Assembly (NCBI RefSeq): GCF_000285515.1
Contig: NZ_HE610957.1
Location: 1,016,768-1,071,751 of the forward strand
Direction: 5' to 3'
From: Paenibacillus senegalensis JC66
GTDB lineage: Bacteria; Bacillota; Bacilli; Paenibacillales; NBRC-103111
DNA length: 54,984 nt
How positions within the stretch are numbered: the first letter of the stretch is position 1; every line of letters begins with the position of its first letter. The translations under genes and the position numbers were made by a program. Below the pieces are notes generated by a model that ran no database searches, was not told the DNA's origin, and saw only the letters and a list, made by a program, of their open reading frames with translations. Below are positions 9,162 to 17,967 of the stretch, in pieces.

Positions 9162-9800
9162 CTATATGCTTAAGGCCTGCTTGAATTCAAGTACCTTGGC
9201 AACATAATTTCTGGTCTCTTGAGGCAGCTGCATAAACTGCTGCTGCAAACCGAGTTCATCCGTTATCCCTAAACGGCTTATACGGCCCGGGCCTGCGTTG
9301 TAAGCGGCTAAAGCTACCGGGATCGAGCCATCGAAACGTTCGAGCAATTGTGCTAAATACCGCGTACCGCCGTTAATGTTCTGCTGCGGATCAAAGGAAT
9401 CGGTTACGCCGAGACTCCGTGCAGTATTGTCCATTAGCTGCATTAATCCTTTAGCTCCTGCGGGCGATTGGGCCAACGGATTGAATGAGGATTCCGCTTG
9501 AATGACGGCCTTGATCAAGGATGATTCAACCCCGAATCGCATAGAGGCCTGCTCAATCAACGGCTCATATGTAATCGCCTGACTAAGAGCCGGATGCAGA
9601 GCAGTCGCTTTCTTCATTGCCGGCAAGCTGTGTACCGCTGCATCCTGAGTGACATCGGTAAAAGTACGCTCTTGGGCATTATGCAGCAAATAATCAAATA
9701 AACCTGTTGAGCCTGTGCCCCCAACCGTTAACGATTGCCCCTCATACAATTGAAGCTGCAGCATCTGCTGCATTACTCTCGGATCAATGTTGGAAATCAC
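9162..9800 (-). CDS. SLT-domain lytic transglycosylase (CwlQ/YjbJ-like)
   Basis: 212 residues from a GTG after GGGGGACC. The C-terminal 115 residues are a lysozyme-like SLT domain: catalytic Glu in VIQAESSFNP, followed by GAKGLMQLM, NINGGTRYLAQLL and ALAAYNAGPGRI. The enzyme cleaves the MurNAc-GlcNAc bond of peptidoglycan with 1,6-anhydro formation. The N-terminal 90 residues (start MISNIDPRVMQQMLQLQL) have no signal peptide, as in Bacillus YjbJ/CwlQ, so export by a non-Sec route or use in the flagellar/sporulation context is possible (inference). It has its own terminator and a leader hairpin right before the ribosome binding site. Confidence 0.88.
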   Translation of the reverse strand: MISNIDPRVMQQMLQLQLYEGQSLTVGGTGSTGLFDYLLHNAQERTFTDVTQDAAVHSLPAMKKATALHPALSQAITYEPLIEQASMRFGVESSLIKAVIQAESSFNPLAQSPAGAKGLMQLMDNTARSLGVTDSFDPQQNINGGTRYLAQLLERFDGSIPVALAAYNAGPGRISRLGITDELGLQQQFMQLPQETRNYVAKVLEFKQALSI

Positions 9801-9818
9801 GTTAGGTCCCCCATTCCC

Positions 9819-9854
9819 GCTGAGTCCATCAAGCTTGCTTGCCAGGGATTCAGC
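9819..9854 (-). promoter_or_regulatory. Leader hairpin just before the transglycosylase ribosome binding site
   Basis: On the minus strand GCTGA (from 9854) pairs with TCAGC (to 9819), with inner pairing TCC/GGA and CAAGC/GCTTG. The GGGGGACC ribosome binding site follows within a few bases. Part of it recalls the first half of c-di-AMP (ydaO) riboswitches, but the remaining conserved parts are absent. Confidence 0.35.
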
Positions 9855-10090
9855 GATTCGTTACCTCAGCATTTTGCACGAACTCCGCTATAAGATAATT
9901 ACTGTCAAAATATGGAGCAAACATGATCTCAATTATGCAAAATGCTCACCTATATATATCGTAAAAAGAACAGAAATTATTTAGCTTATCCAAACCAAAA
10001 GAATAGTATCATTGTACACTTTTTTTTGAAAATGATCCATATGTGCACTTCTAGGACGAAATTCGCCCCTTTTTTATGAAATAATAGATC

Positions 10091-10118
10091 AATAACCCGG
10101 CTTTCCCACCGGGTTATT
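10091..10118 (-). terminator. Terminator-like hairpin after the DUF4190-like gene
   Basis: Perfect 10-bp stem AATAACCCGG / CCGGGTTATT with an 8-base loop, 16 bases after the stop of the minus-strand gene at 10134. The following T tract is poor, so termination is likely but not certain. Confidence 0.65.
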
Positions 10119-10133
10119 GATAGTTGCTTCATG

Positions 10134-10520
10134 TTAATAATAAGGACTAAGAAATAAAGCGACAAACAAGCTAATTGCACCAAGAACCATTGCCCAGACG
10201 CCTAAAGTCCGACTGCCCTGAATATAAGCAATGAAGCCGACGATTGCACCGGCAGGTCCAAGCAGCCCCGGTAAAACAAATAATGAAAGAATGGAGATGA
10301 CCAGCGCTGTCCAGCCAAACCAACGAGCAACCGATCGCTCCGGATATTCCCTGTGCACTTCCTGATTGTCCGCGGCCTCATGCTCGCGGGCCATCACGGG
10401 AACTTGAGTGAGATCTGCTGCCAGCTCCGTATCCCGCTCAGTTTCTTTCCGCGCGGGCTCCGGTTTAACAGCACGATCATGCTTTTGACGGTGATTTTGC
10501 CTATTTGACTGTTTACTCAT
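10134..10520 (-). CDS. Small membrane protein, DUF4190-like
   Basis: 128 residues. The first 65 are hydrophilic and charged (Lys, Arg, Glu, Asp, Asn), then come two hydrophobic hairpin segments: FGWTALVISILSLFVLPGLL and TLGVWAMVLGAISLFVALFL, separated by GPAGAIVGFIAYIQGSR. The two-helix pattern with a short Gly/Pro turn is that of DUF4190-type proteins. Start ATG follows CGGAGGTAA. Function unknown; a membrane protein with a cytoplasmic charged tail. Confidence 0.75.
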   Translation of the reverse strand: MSKQSNRQNHRQKHDRAVKPEPARKETERDTELAADLTQVPVMAREHEAADNQEVHREYPERSVARWFGWTALVISILSLFVLPGLLGPAGAIVGFIAYIQGSRTLGVWAMVLGAISLFVALFLSPYY

Positions 10521-10546
10521 TGTCCGCTTACCTCCGCTACCAAGAA

Positions 10547-10753
10547 TTACTTCTTTTTAAACGTATGACAGCACGTTTCTTGAACTTGGGAAGCTTGATC
10601 CTGATGAGTAGAGCTAAACGATTCACCGGCAAACTCTTCTTTAAAATCCGCCTTCGCATGCTTGTCAATTTCGATCATGATCAGATCAGCAGCACAGTTG
10701 TTTCCTTCTGACCAGTAACTGCAGTTAGATACGCTGCATTTGACTTGCGGCAT
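10547..10753 (-). CDS. DUF1540 domain protein
   Basis: Small cysteine-containing protein of 68 residues. The start at 10753 is preferred to an upstream ATG at 10807 because it follows GGGGGGTGAT and gives the family's usual N-terminus MPQVKCSVSNCSYWSEGNNC. Four conserved cysteines (CSVSNCSYW, NNC, TCCHTF) suggest a small metal-binding fold. DUF1540 proteins are common in spore formers, often short and sometimes duplicated; function unknown. The gene lies between the membrane protein gene and the SLH protein gene on the same strand. Confidence 0.85.
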   Translation of the reverse strand: MPQVKCSVSNCSYWSEGNNCAADLIMIEIDKHAKADFKEEFAGESFSSTHQDQASQVQETCCHTFKKK

Positions 10754-10826
10754 AATATCACCCCCCATGTACATTTTGCCCTGGAGATCGCGGGCTATCC
10801 GTGGCAAATATGGGGGGGGGCAACAG

Positions 10827-13800
10827 CTAACGGTTAAACCACGGGCTTGACCAAATGTTGTGCAGCAGTACGACTATCTGCGCTCTTGTCGCCTGAGCGC
10901 GCGGCGCCAGCTCGGCAGCAGTCATTCCGTTCATAATTCCGAGATCTACATTAATGGCAACAGCATTCCTAGCCCACCAGCTTATTTGGTCCACATCTGC
11001 GAAAGGGGACAAGGCAATCTGTTCTTCACTTGCTGATAAAGAGGTGTTAACGCCTATTTGTTGGCGCAGCATTCTTTCCAGAATGACGGCCACTTCTTCC
11101 CTGCTGATGTTAGCGTTCGGGCGGAACTCTCCCGTATCGTAGCCTTCAATTAACCGGTTATCCGCACCAGTTATGACAGCCTCATAATACCAGTGCTGTA
11201 GATCTACATCGTTAAAGCTGCTGTAGGCCGGTGATTTTTCAAGGCCCAGCATTGCCACAAGCAGCGTTATGAATTCAGCACGGGTAATGGTTTGGTTCGG
11301 ACGGAATGTCCCGTCCTCATACCCTTGAATAACTCCATGTGATGTCAAAAAGTTAATCGATTCGAAGGCCCAATGACCGGTTGTATCGGAAAACAGACGG
11401 GGGGAGGTTGGTTCCGGGGCTCCGGCGCTGGCTGGCTTCATCAAGGCAACCCGTGATTGTCCGGTAACAACGAACTGTTTGGCCCCGTTGACCATATCAC
11501 TCGGCAGAGGCTGCCAGCCCAGTTGCTCTTGATAACGGTAGACTTGAATAGACTCTAATTCCCCGTGGCTCCAACCGGAACGAAGACTTACCGTTCCTGA
11601 AATTTCCGGCGAAATACGCTCGGCTCCCGTTTCGTCCAGCGCCATGAGCTTTATTCCATATGGCGTGGAATACGCTGTGAAGCCGGCAGGTACAGAGCCA
11701 ACGGAGTCGTCCTGCCTGTCGAGCCTGACAATTAAGCCGTTGCTCCCCATTGCGGCCGGATTTAATTGGATTGAAACTTCCTCTGTTTCCACATAAATCC
11801 CTTTATTATGGGTCCCCAAATACTCCACCAAAGTATCACTCAGCATGACATAGTTAGGGTTATTCCATTCCGCTTCATCTCCTATTTGAAACCGTATATT
11901 ATTATAATTGTTTTCAGTTAAGACGCTTTTAAGCTTATTATAGGAGACGAATGCTTCGTTTTTTGATGGAATCGGAACAATCAGATCCCCATTTGCCGCA
12001 TAGGGACGCAAAAAACCGGTCTCCTGTTCAGGATCGCCCCTATGAATCCAGAACGTGTAGGTTTTGCTGTTGGAACTGTAGGGAGACTCTACTTTCAGCT
12101 CCAACTTGTTATCTCCGACAACTAACGGGAACGGATCAGACAATTCTTTATTCAACAGCAGTTTCCCATTTAATGTAATAGCGTTGGCGCCGGTTGCGGT
12201 CACCATCATTTGTATTTCGTTCAGGCCCGAGCTTACCGTCGCATAATAATAATCCATCAAATTAGTAAACGCCGGGTTGTAAGAAACTCCCGGAATAACT
12301 ACACTCGAGATATCAAACTGCTCTGCCGAATAATCTCCCCGCGAGATGGTGAAGGTATAGGTGCGAACTGCTCTTCCATCATTAGGAACTACCTCTACAG
12401 CAAATGTATTATTTCCATAAGCTAATGCCAGCTTCAATTCCTGGCCGCTAGGCCGGGAAATGCCATTCACTCTCAGGCGGGCATTGGATGCAATCACAGG
12501 AGTAAAAGTAAACGTACTCTCTGTCGTAAAGCCGCGATATACATATTCATTCGGTTGAAATGAACGGTCGAAGGTCACGCTGGCAGGTCCGATCGACAGC
12601 AAGCTGCCTGCACTTATCTCTTGGCCGGGATCCTTCTGTCCTTCTGCCAGACGAAGCACCGTTATGACGTATTTGCTGGCCTTCCCGCTATTGGGGGTTA
12701 CATCGATCGCAACGGTATTAAGGCCAACCACTAGCGGCACCCAAAAAAATTCGCCATGGTTAACATCGAGTCCGCTTATCTTTACCGAAACCCTGGACGG
12801 ATTGTATAGCGGACTAAGCCGAAACGAGGTTTGCTCGTAATCAGCCACTGCAAAATAGTCTGTCACCCTGGAATCAAAGGTTCTGTCCAAGGTTACTCCA
12901 TCGACTAACAGCGAGCTAAGGACAGCCCGGGCATCTCCAATCTGGCCGCCATGGTTTCCGTTTTGGCCTCCCCCAGCCCCAGAATCATCTGTAAATTCAT
13001 GAGGAAAGCGATTGATTTTCAGCTTGTAGTAACGGATATCTCCACTCGTATTTCTAACTTCAATGAACGCCTGATTTTCCCCGACGTTGAGTGATAAAGG
13101 GTAATATTGACCGCTCATCACACTCTGCTCATTAATTTTGGCTGTAACACCTGAGGGAAAGGTAACGCGAATTCCGGTAGTGGAAATCGAATAGTCTACC
13201 GTTGAGTAGTAATCCAGCACATCGGGATCGAATGACCGGTGCAAGTCTCCGTGTTCAACCACTATGCTGGATAATACCGCATATTGGCGGCCGCCGCTTC
13301 CGTCATTATACCAACCTCCGCCGGGGTTAGTACCAGGGCTCCCCGGGGAGCCTGCTCCTGGCGTGCCTCCCCCGCTTGTAGTTAGACGAGTGACGTTTAA
13401 ATAGTAAGTATTTTTGTTGCCATCCACCGATTCTGTATGGATTTCAATATCATTGTCTCCAATAGCAAGAGGAACTCTGTAGTAACTGCCGCTAGTCACC
13501 TGCTGGCCGCGGATCGTTACGGCACGAATGTGACTTCCATAGATCGGACTGATCCGGATTTCACTTACCTCCACACCTACTCTTGAATAATACTCGCTGA
13601 TAGCGGGATCAAAATTGCGGTCCAAATGGGCGCCTTCCACAAGCAAATGGGCTAACTCGGCTTGCGTGGAAGAAGATCGGTGCAAAGCGATGGTATAAAA
13701 TTTTTTTTCTCCACTTGCGGCCGCAACTTCAATGTTTAATGAAGTCACCTTATCAATAGGTACGGCGGTAGGAACACCGCTCGTTACCAATTGTTCATTC

Positions 13801-14345
13801 ACTTTGATAGTAATCCCGCTATGATCGGGATGTGTCATTGCCGTTAGCTGAACGTAGGACAGGTTTCGTGGTATCTGGACACTGTACGATGTCACTTCCG
13901 GCTCAAAGGGGCGGTTCAAGGCTCCCGCATCGACCATAAGATTGACCAGGCCAATATTTTCACGAATAGCATTTATTGTATACAGCCTGGAACTGCCTTG
14001 CGGGTCCATGACGGAAATCGTTATGATGTTGCTTCCCACCTGAAGAGGAACCCGGGAATCGGCACCCTCACTCACCGTAACAGCTGCCCGGCTATCTTGG
14101 GGAACAGCATTGACCGTCAGCGATGATTGGCTGTAAGGAACATATACCGTGTAAAAATAAGTTTGCGGGCTGAAAGAAGGGGTAAGCGCATAGCCTTCCG
14201 CTGTCAACTGTCCCAGCGCTGTGCTGTACCCTGATGAATTGGCGCGGGCCACTTTACCGCCTGGAACCCCTCCCCACACCCCCACCAGAAGAGTGAAGCA
14301 AACCAGCAACGAAAGAAAAAATCGGAATTTCTTTATCTTTATCAT
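10827..14345 (-). CDS. S-layer-homology surface protein with seven cadherin-like beta-sandwich domains
   Basis: About 1,172 residues from the ATG at 14345, chosen over the ATG at 14378 because GGGGGAG lies at a usable distance and the signal peptide (KKFRFFLSLLVCFTLLVGVW) then begins normally. After cleavage near ARA-NS come seven cadherin-like (PF12733-type) repeats, each about 90 residues with the pattern L..L.V.G..L...F.P....Y and ending in Y.(I/V)...R. Two Gly-rich linkers flank repeat four. An unclassified domain of about 190 residues leads to three C-terminal SLH domains (for example DTTGHWAFESINFLTSHGVI, GYEDGTFRPNQTITRAEF). The SLH domains should bind pyruvylated wall polysaccharide made by CsaB, encoded 3.6 kb away. 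Confidence 0.92.
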   Translation of the reverse strand: MIKIKKFRFFLSLLVCFTLLVGVWGGVPGGKVARANSSGYSTALGQLTAEGYALTPSFSPQTYFYTVYVPYSQSSLTVNAVPQDSRAAVTVSEGADSRVPLQVGSNIITISVMDPQGSSRLYTINAIRENIGLVNLMVDAGALNRPFEPEVTSYSVQIPRNLSYVQLTAMTHPDHSGITIKVNEQLVTSGVPTAVPIDKVTSLNIEVAAASGEKKFYTIALHRSSSTQAELAHLLVEGAHLDRNFDPAISEYYSRVGVEVSEIRISPIYGSHIRAVTIRGQQVTSGSYYRVPLAIGDNDIEIHTESVDGNKNTYYLNVTRLTTSGGGTPGAGSPGSPGTNPGGGWYNDGSGGRQYAVLSSIVVEHGDLHRSFDPDVLDYYSTVDYSISTTGIRVTFPSGVTAKINEQSVMSGQYYPLSLNVGENQAFIEVRNTSGDIRYYKLKINRFPHEFTDDSGAGGGQNGNHGGQIGDARAVLSSLLVDGVTLDRTFDSRVTDYFAVADYEQTSFRLSPLYNPSRVSVKISGLDVNHGEFFWVPLVVGLNTVAIDVTPNSGKASKYVITVLRLAEGQKDPGQEISAGSLLSIGPASVTFDRSFQPNEYVYRGFTTESTFTFTPVIASNARLRVNGISRPSGQELKLALAYGNNTFAVEVVPNDGRAVRTYTFTISRGDYSAEQFDISSVVIPGVSYNPAFTNLMDYYYATVSSGLNEIQMMVTATGANAITLNGKLLLNKELSDPFPLVVGDNKLELKVESPYSSNSKTYTFWIHRGDPEQETGFLRPYAANGDLIVPIPSKNEAFVSYNKLKSVLTENNYNNIRFQIGDEAEWNNPNYVMLSDTLVEYLGTHNKGIYVETEEVSIQLNPAAMGSNGLIVRLDRQDDSVGSVPAGFTAYSTPYGIKLMALDETGAERISPEISGTVSLRSGWSHGELESIQVYRYQEQLGWQPLPSDMVNGAKQFVVTGQSRVALMKPASAGAPEPTSPRLFSDTTGHWAFESINFLTSHGVIQGYEDGTFRPNQTITRAEFITLLVAMLGLEKSPAYSSFNDVDLQHWYYEAVITGADNRLIEGYDTGEFRPNANISREEVAVILERMLRQQIGVNTSLSASEEQIALSPFADVDQISWWARNAVAINVDLGIMNGMTAAELAPRAQATRAQIVVLLHNIWSSPWFNR

Positions 14346-14510
14346 CAATTCATTCTCTCCCCCAACCATTTCATGCATAAGTGCATGACCATGTTATTTA
14401 CGTTAAGCACGAAAAAATCATACCTTTCCTTTATATCGGCTAAAAGTCTTCGGTTTAATAGGGGGAATCGGCAATCGATGAAGGAAATGAGGCCCAAAAG
14501 CCTATGTAAC

Positions 14511-14543
14511 AAAAAAAGGCTGGCCAGCAATTGCTGGTCAGCC
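14511..14543 (-). terminator. Intrinsic terminator after ypuI
   Basis: Stem GGCTGGCCAGCA / TGCTGGTCAGCC (one G-U-type mismatch) with seven T on the minus strand after it; 80 bases past the ypuI stop. Confidence 0.88.
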
Positions 14544-14626
14544 TTATTAGCCAAATTGGATAATATTCTATGCTATATCCGCGCCTTACTATTACAAGGG
14601 AAGACGTCCGGAATTATTGTAAATAA

Positions 14627-15127
14627 TTAAGAGCTTTCCCCTTGCATTCTGCGCTGGGTAACATAATCGGTCTCATAATAAGACAACTCCTCGCGGAGTT
14701 CTTCGAAAATTTTGGAAAGGTAAATAGTCAGGTCTCTTACCGCACGGGTAGGTTTTTTGCGAAAGCGGATCGCATCCTGGCCTGTATACGCGTAACGACC
14801 GTCCTCAGAATAGCATTCATTCTTAGGATAGAAGAAATTATTAATGCAATTATGATAAACGTCAAACAGAACCTTCTCTGCGTATTCATGATTAAATGTC
14901 TGACGACGCAAGCTTACCCCAATTTTCTCGTAGCCGACTTCACAGAACACCAACAAGTGACGAGTGTCGGACAAGTAAGATTTATAGAATTCTTCCATTT
15001 CGGGATCATCTTCCGAGTTCAGCTGTTGTAAATTGTGAGCATTTAGAAAATTCTCCATTTCCGTAATCGCATCTTTAAGCTTATCACGGGTTGTTTCGCA
15101 TAAATTTCTTACGTTAAATTTTGGCAC
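14627..15127 (-). CDS. ypuI: YpuI family protein (DUF3907)
   Basis: 166 residues. The GTG at 15127 is favoured over an ATG at 15151 because CTGGAGGG lies eight bases before it. The protein matches what I know of Bacillus YpuI: a mid-section RHLLVFCEVGYEK and a strongly conserved stretch VLFDVYHNCINNFFYPKNE followed by AYTGQDAIRFR and near the end ELSYYETDY. Predicted cytoplasmic and mostly helical. Function not known; the family is restricted to Bacilli. Single-gene unit with its own terminator. Confidence 0.85.
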   Translation of the reverse strand: MPKFNVRNLCETTRDKLKDAITEMENFLNAHNLQQLNSEDDPEMEEFYKSYLSDTRHLLVFCEVGYEKIGVSLRRQTFNHEYAEKVLFDVYHNCINNFFYPKNECYSEDGRYAYTGQDAIRFRKKPTRAVRDLTIYLSKIFEELREELSYYETDYVTQRRMQGESS

Positions 15128-15371
15128 AGTTAATTCCCTCCAGCATCGCAAACCATCTTTTATTTTGAGGCACCAAGGTATGTCTTTATCGTACCATAAT
15201 TTTTCGGTGAACGGTACTCCTTAACTCCGCATATTTCCTCTTCCCTTTTCAAACCTTAATAAAGGACTTCCATTGCCTGATAACCAAAGCAGCAAAACCA
15301 TTAAGCCTTCCAGTGACATCGGAAAAACCGGAATTCACCTGGTACATTAAGACAAAAGGAGCTGTTCACAA

Positions 15372-17249
15372 GTGAAAACAAAAACGGTCGCTCTTGTTCT
15401 GGTTATCGTCATGCTCGCTGTTTTTCCGCTCGGATGCCAGAACAATCAAGAAACCGCCCCCCTTACACCTGACCAGGAGTTAGCTCAAAAACATCAATTG
15501 GTCGCCCAGGATGTCCGGATGACGGAACAATTATCCCGTCAACATGCTCTTACCCAAATGGAGCTGACAGCAAAACACTTATCCTCAGTTGAACCGGCGG
15601 CTGTACAGGAAGAATTGAACAAGCTGCAAACCTTATATCCATCATTAATGGAAGTGGTCTGGTCTTCTGTAACCCAAAGGGACGGCCAGAGAGCAGCGAA
15701 GCCAGGACAGGATCCCGAAGTGCTGACCGCTCTAAATCCTTATATAAAGCAAGCTAAGCAGGAGACAGTGGCAGGAAGCACTTTTATCTCGGAGCCGCTG
15801 GTAATTAAAGATACTACTTACCGCATTCTTGGGGTTCCTGCTGATCAGGGACATTCTTTAGTCGCTGTGTTAAAACAAGATTATCTAAAAGATATCGAGG
15901 TCAAACAGAAGCAAAATTTACGGACGATTCCTTATCCTGCCGAGGGGAACTGGAAAATGGAGTCGGTAGAGGCCGGCACTTTACAGGAAAAGGATGTAAT
16001 CGATCCGGATGAAAATGGCTATACCAGCCATTACAACATCAATGAGGTCGTCGTTAAATTTAAGCAAGCCCCTACACCGGAGCAAATGCAGCAGATCCAG
16101 CAGGATATTCAAGCTGTAGCCCAGCCGCAAAAGCTGCTGGATGAAACCTATGTATTTCAGTCCAATGCGATGGAAGCCAAGCAGTTAATAAGCTATTTCC
16201 AGAAATATGATATTTATTATGCGGAACCCCACTATTTGTATTTAACTAATACTCAACCAGGAAACGGCGGCGAATACCGGACACCTGCGGAGGAAACCGC
16301 GGATATCGTGCCCAATGACGAGCTTTATTCCCGCTACCAATGGAACCTGCCCATCATTGCCACTGAAGAGGGATGGCAGGTCGATCGGGGAAGTGATGAT
16401 GTGACGATCGCGGTCATTGACACAGGTGTCGATATGAATCATCCCGACCTGAGAGACCGTCTGCTGCCTGGGTTAAATGTTGTCGCACAAAACAATAATC
16501 CGCAGGATGATGTCGGTCATGGCTCTCACGTTGCCGGTATTATCGCAGCCTCGACCAATAATGGCATTGGCGTAGCCGGTATGACCTGGTACAATTCGAT
16601 ACTCCCGGTCAAGGTGCTGGATGCGAGCGGCTCCGGCAGCACGTACGCGGTCGCTCAAGGCATTATCTGGGCAACAGACCGGGGAGCTAAGGTTATCAAC
16701 CTTAGTCTAGGCAATTATGCGGATGCCCAATTTTTGCACGATGCAGTAAGGTATGCTTACGACCGGGATGTCGTGCTAATAGCCGCCAGCGGAAATGACA
16801 ACACCAGTCAACCGGGCTATCCGGCTGCTTATCCGGAAGTGTTGGCCGTAGCGGCAACCGATTCGAGCAAGCGCCGCGCCTCATTTTCCAACTATGGAGA
16901 TTATATTGACGTAGCTGCTCCCGGCGTCAGCATTGCCAGCACCTACACAGGCCAGCAATATGCCGCTCTCTCGGGAACGTCAATGGCCAGTCCTCATGTG
17001 GCTGCTCTGGCCGCTCTGATTCGTTCGGTGAACCCGCTGCTAACTAACACCGAGGTCATGGATATTATCCGATACTCGGCCGAGGATCTGGGGCCACAAG
17101 GCAAAGATGCACAATTTGGATATGGACAGATTGATGTGAATCAAGCTGTACAAATGGCATTGCAGGGACGTGAGTCTGCAGCTAACTGGCAGCAATGGCT
17201 GAAACGTAAAATCTTCCGGACAGAAAGCCAGTATTTGCCTTCACGATAG
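15372..17249 (+). CDS. Subtilisin-like (S8) serine protease, lipoprotein
   Basis: 625 residues from a GTG after AAAGGAG. The N-terminus is a lipoprotein signal with lipobox PLGC at residue 22. A hydrophilic region to about residue 215 is followed by a prodomain-like part (NEVVVKFKQAPTPEQMQQ ... YYAEPHYLY). The catalytic domain spans about 330-600 with the triad Asp350 (VIDTGVDMNHPDL), His383 (GHGSHVAGI) and Ser537 (GTSMASPHVAAL); the oxyanion Asn is in AASGNDN. It should act outside the membrane, tethered by lipid, after autoprocessing. Convergent with rnpB, sharing a bidirectional terminator. Substrate unknown; possibly quality control or spore/envelope protein processing. Confidence 0.93.
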   Translation: MKTKTVALVLVIVMLAVFPLGCQNNQETAPLTPDQELAQKHQLVAQDVRMTEQLSRQHALTQMELTAKHLSSVEPAAVQEELNKLQTLYPSLMEVVWSSVTQRDGQRAAKPGQDPEVLTALNPYIKQAKQETVAGSTFISEPLVIKDTTYRILGVPADQGHSLVAVLKQDYLKDIEVKQKQNLRTIPYPAEGNWKMESVEAGTLQEKDVIDPDENGYTSHYNINEVVVKFKQAPTPEQMQQIQQDIQAVAQPQKLLDETYVFQSNAMEAKQLISYFQKYDIYYAEPHYLYLTNTQPGNGGEYRTPAEETADIVPNDELYSRYQWNLPIIATEEGWQVDRGSDDVTIAVIDTGVDMNHPDLRDRLLPGLNVVAQNNNPQDDVGHGSHVAGIIAASTNNGIGVAGMTWYNSILPVKVLDASGSGSTYAVAQGIIWATDRGAKVINLSLGNYADAQFLHDAVRYAYDRDVVLIAASGNDNTSQPGYPAAYPEVLAVAATDSSKRRASFSNYGDYIDVAAPGVSIASTYTGQQYAALSGTSMASPHVAALAALIRSVNPLLTNTEVMDIIRYSAEDLGPQGKDAQFGYGQIDVNQAVQMALQGRESAANWQQWLKRKIFRTESQYLPSR

Positions 17250-17258
17250 CCATATAAA

Positions 17259-17302
17259 AACAACCGTTTTGCAGATCAGTCTGATCACAAAACGGTTGTT
17301 CT
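17259..17302. terminator. Bidirectional terminator between the protease gene and rnpB
   Basis: Perfect 12-bp stem ACAACCGTTTTG / CAAAACGGTTGT (17260-17271 with 17288-17299). On the minus strand it is followed by TTTTTATAT, a strong terminator for rnpB; on the plus strand TTCTATTT follows, serving the protease gene. Confidence 0.9.
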
Positions 17303-17345
17303 ATTTCATCATGGTGTCATTGTGTAAACGAATAAAAACAGATAT

Positions 17346-17757
17346 GGAAAGTTTGCCATAAGCCGGGTTCTGTTCTTCCAGTGGTCCAAGCGGAATCTCT
17401 TCCTCCCACCATGAAGTGACAATCATCTATCTAGGCCGTCCATTGCTGAACGGCTCCTGCGACCAACCCGGACGCGCCTCGGGCTAAGGCTGAAAGCTCT
17501 AGGCTTTCCTGCGTCCCTCTTCGGTCTTGCTCCAGATGGGGTTTACCAGGACATAAGTCACCTTATCTCCTCGTGGTCTCTTACACCACGGTTCCACCCT
17601 TGCCTGTGCGCTAGCGGCCATCGGCGGTCCATTTCTGTGGCACTATCCTTCAGCTCGCGCTGACTGGACGTTATCCAGCATCCTGCCCTATGGAGCCCGG
17701 ACTTTCCTCCCGCAGCGGGTTTCCCCTTGCTGCCGGCGATTGTCTGTCAAACTTCCC
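17346..17757 (-). ncRNA. rnpB: RNase P RNA (rnpB), type A-like architecture
   Basis: About 412 nt catalytic RNA of RNase P, which matures the 5' ends of tRNAs. P1 pairs GGGAAGTTTG (5' end, 17757) with CAAACTTTCC (3' end, 17346). Conserved parts are visible on the minus strand: GGAAAGTCCGGGCTCC, ATAGGGCAGG, GGTAAACCCC (the CCA-binding loop region), CCTAGATAGATGATTG and CAGAACCCGGCTTAT. The segment GACCGCCGATGGCC and the long insert before the CCA-binding loop are hallmarks of type A (Escherichia coli-like), not of type B known from Bacillus subtilis. Driven by its own promoter and ended by the shared terminator. Ends are accurate to a few bases only. Confidence 0.95.
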
Positions 17758-17765
17758 AGCTAATT

Positions 17766-17794
17766 ATCATAGCATATTTCAATAATTTTATCAA
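17766..17794 (-). promoter_or_regulatory. Sigma A promoter of rnpB
   Basis: TTGATA (17789-17794) and TATGAT (17766-17771) on the minus strand with a 17-base spacer; the expected transcript start is 7-9 bases downstream, exactly at the P1 5' strand of RNase P RNA. Confidence 0.88.
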
Positions 17795-17967
17795 GCATAC
17801 CAGCCCGAAAGTTCACAGTAAATCTTGCCAGACGACAAGCAGTTACAATCTAATTTGCCGCTTAGTTTACCCAAATAGCCCAAGCACCACTTAGGGAACT
17901 ATCATAAACTAATAGGAGTATTTAAACTCGTTACTATTATTAACCTACGGCTGGGGAGGCTCGGGCA

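Larger units (their letters stand above)
9801..10133. other. Intergenic region with leader hairpin and terminator
   Basis: About 330 bases, AT-rich, without a convincing gene. It holds a hairpin just upstream of the transglycosylase start (9819-9854), a terminator-like stem at 10091-10118 and a minus-strand TTGACA at about 9901-9906 without a good -10 at the right distance. Confidence 0.5.

Noticed and set aside
9801-9860. c-di-AMP riboswitch before the transglycosylase gene
   Set aside because: Only the first stem and a GGGGGACC match; the later conserved segments would fall in the coding region and are not present.
9986-10183. Minus-strand frame of 65 codons between the transglycosylase and DUF4190-like genes
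   Set aside because: Overlaps the end of the real gene and its terminator, with no ribosome binding site.
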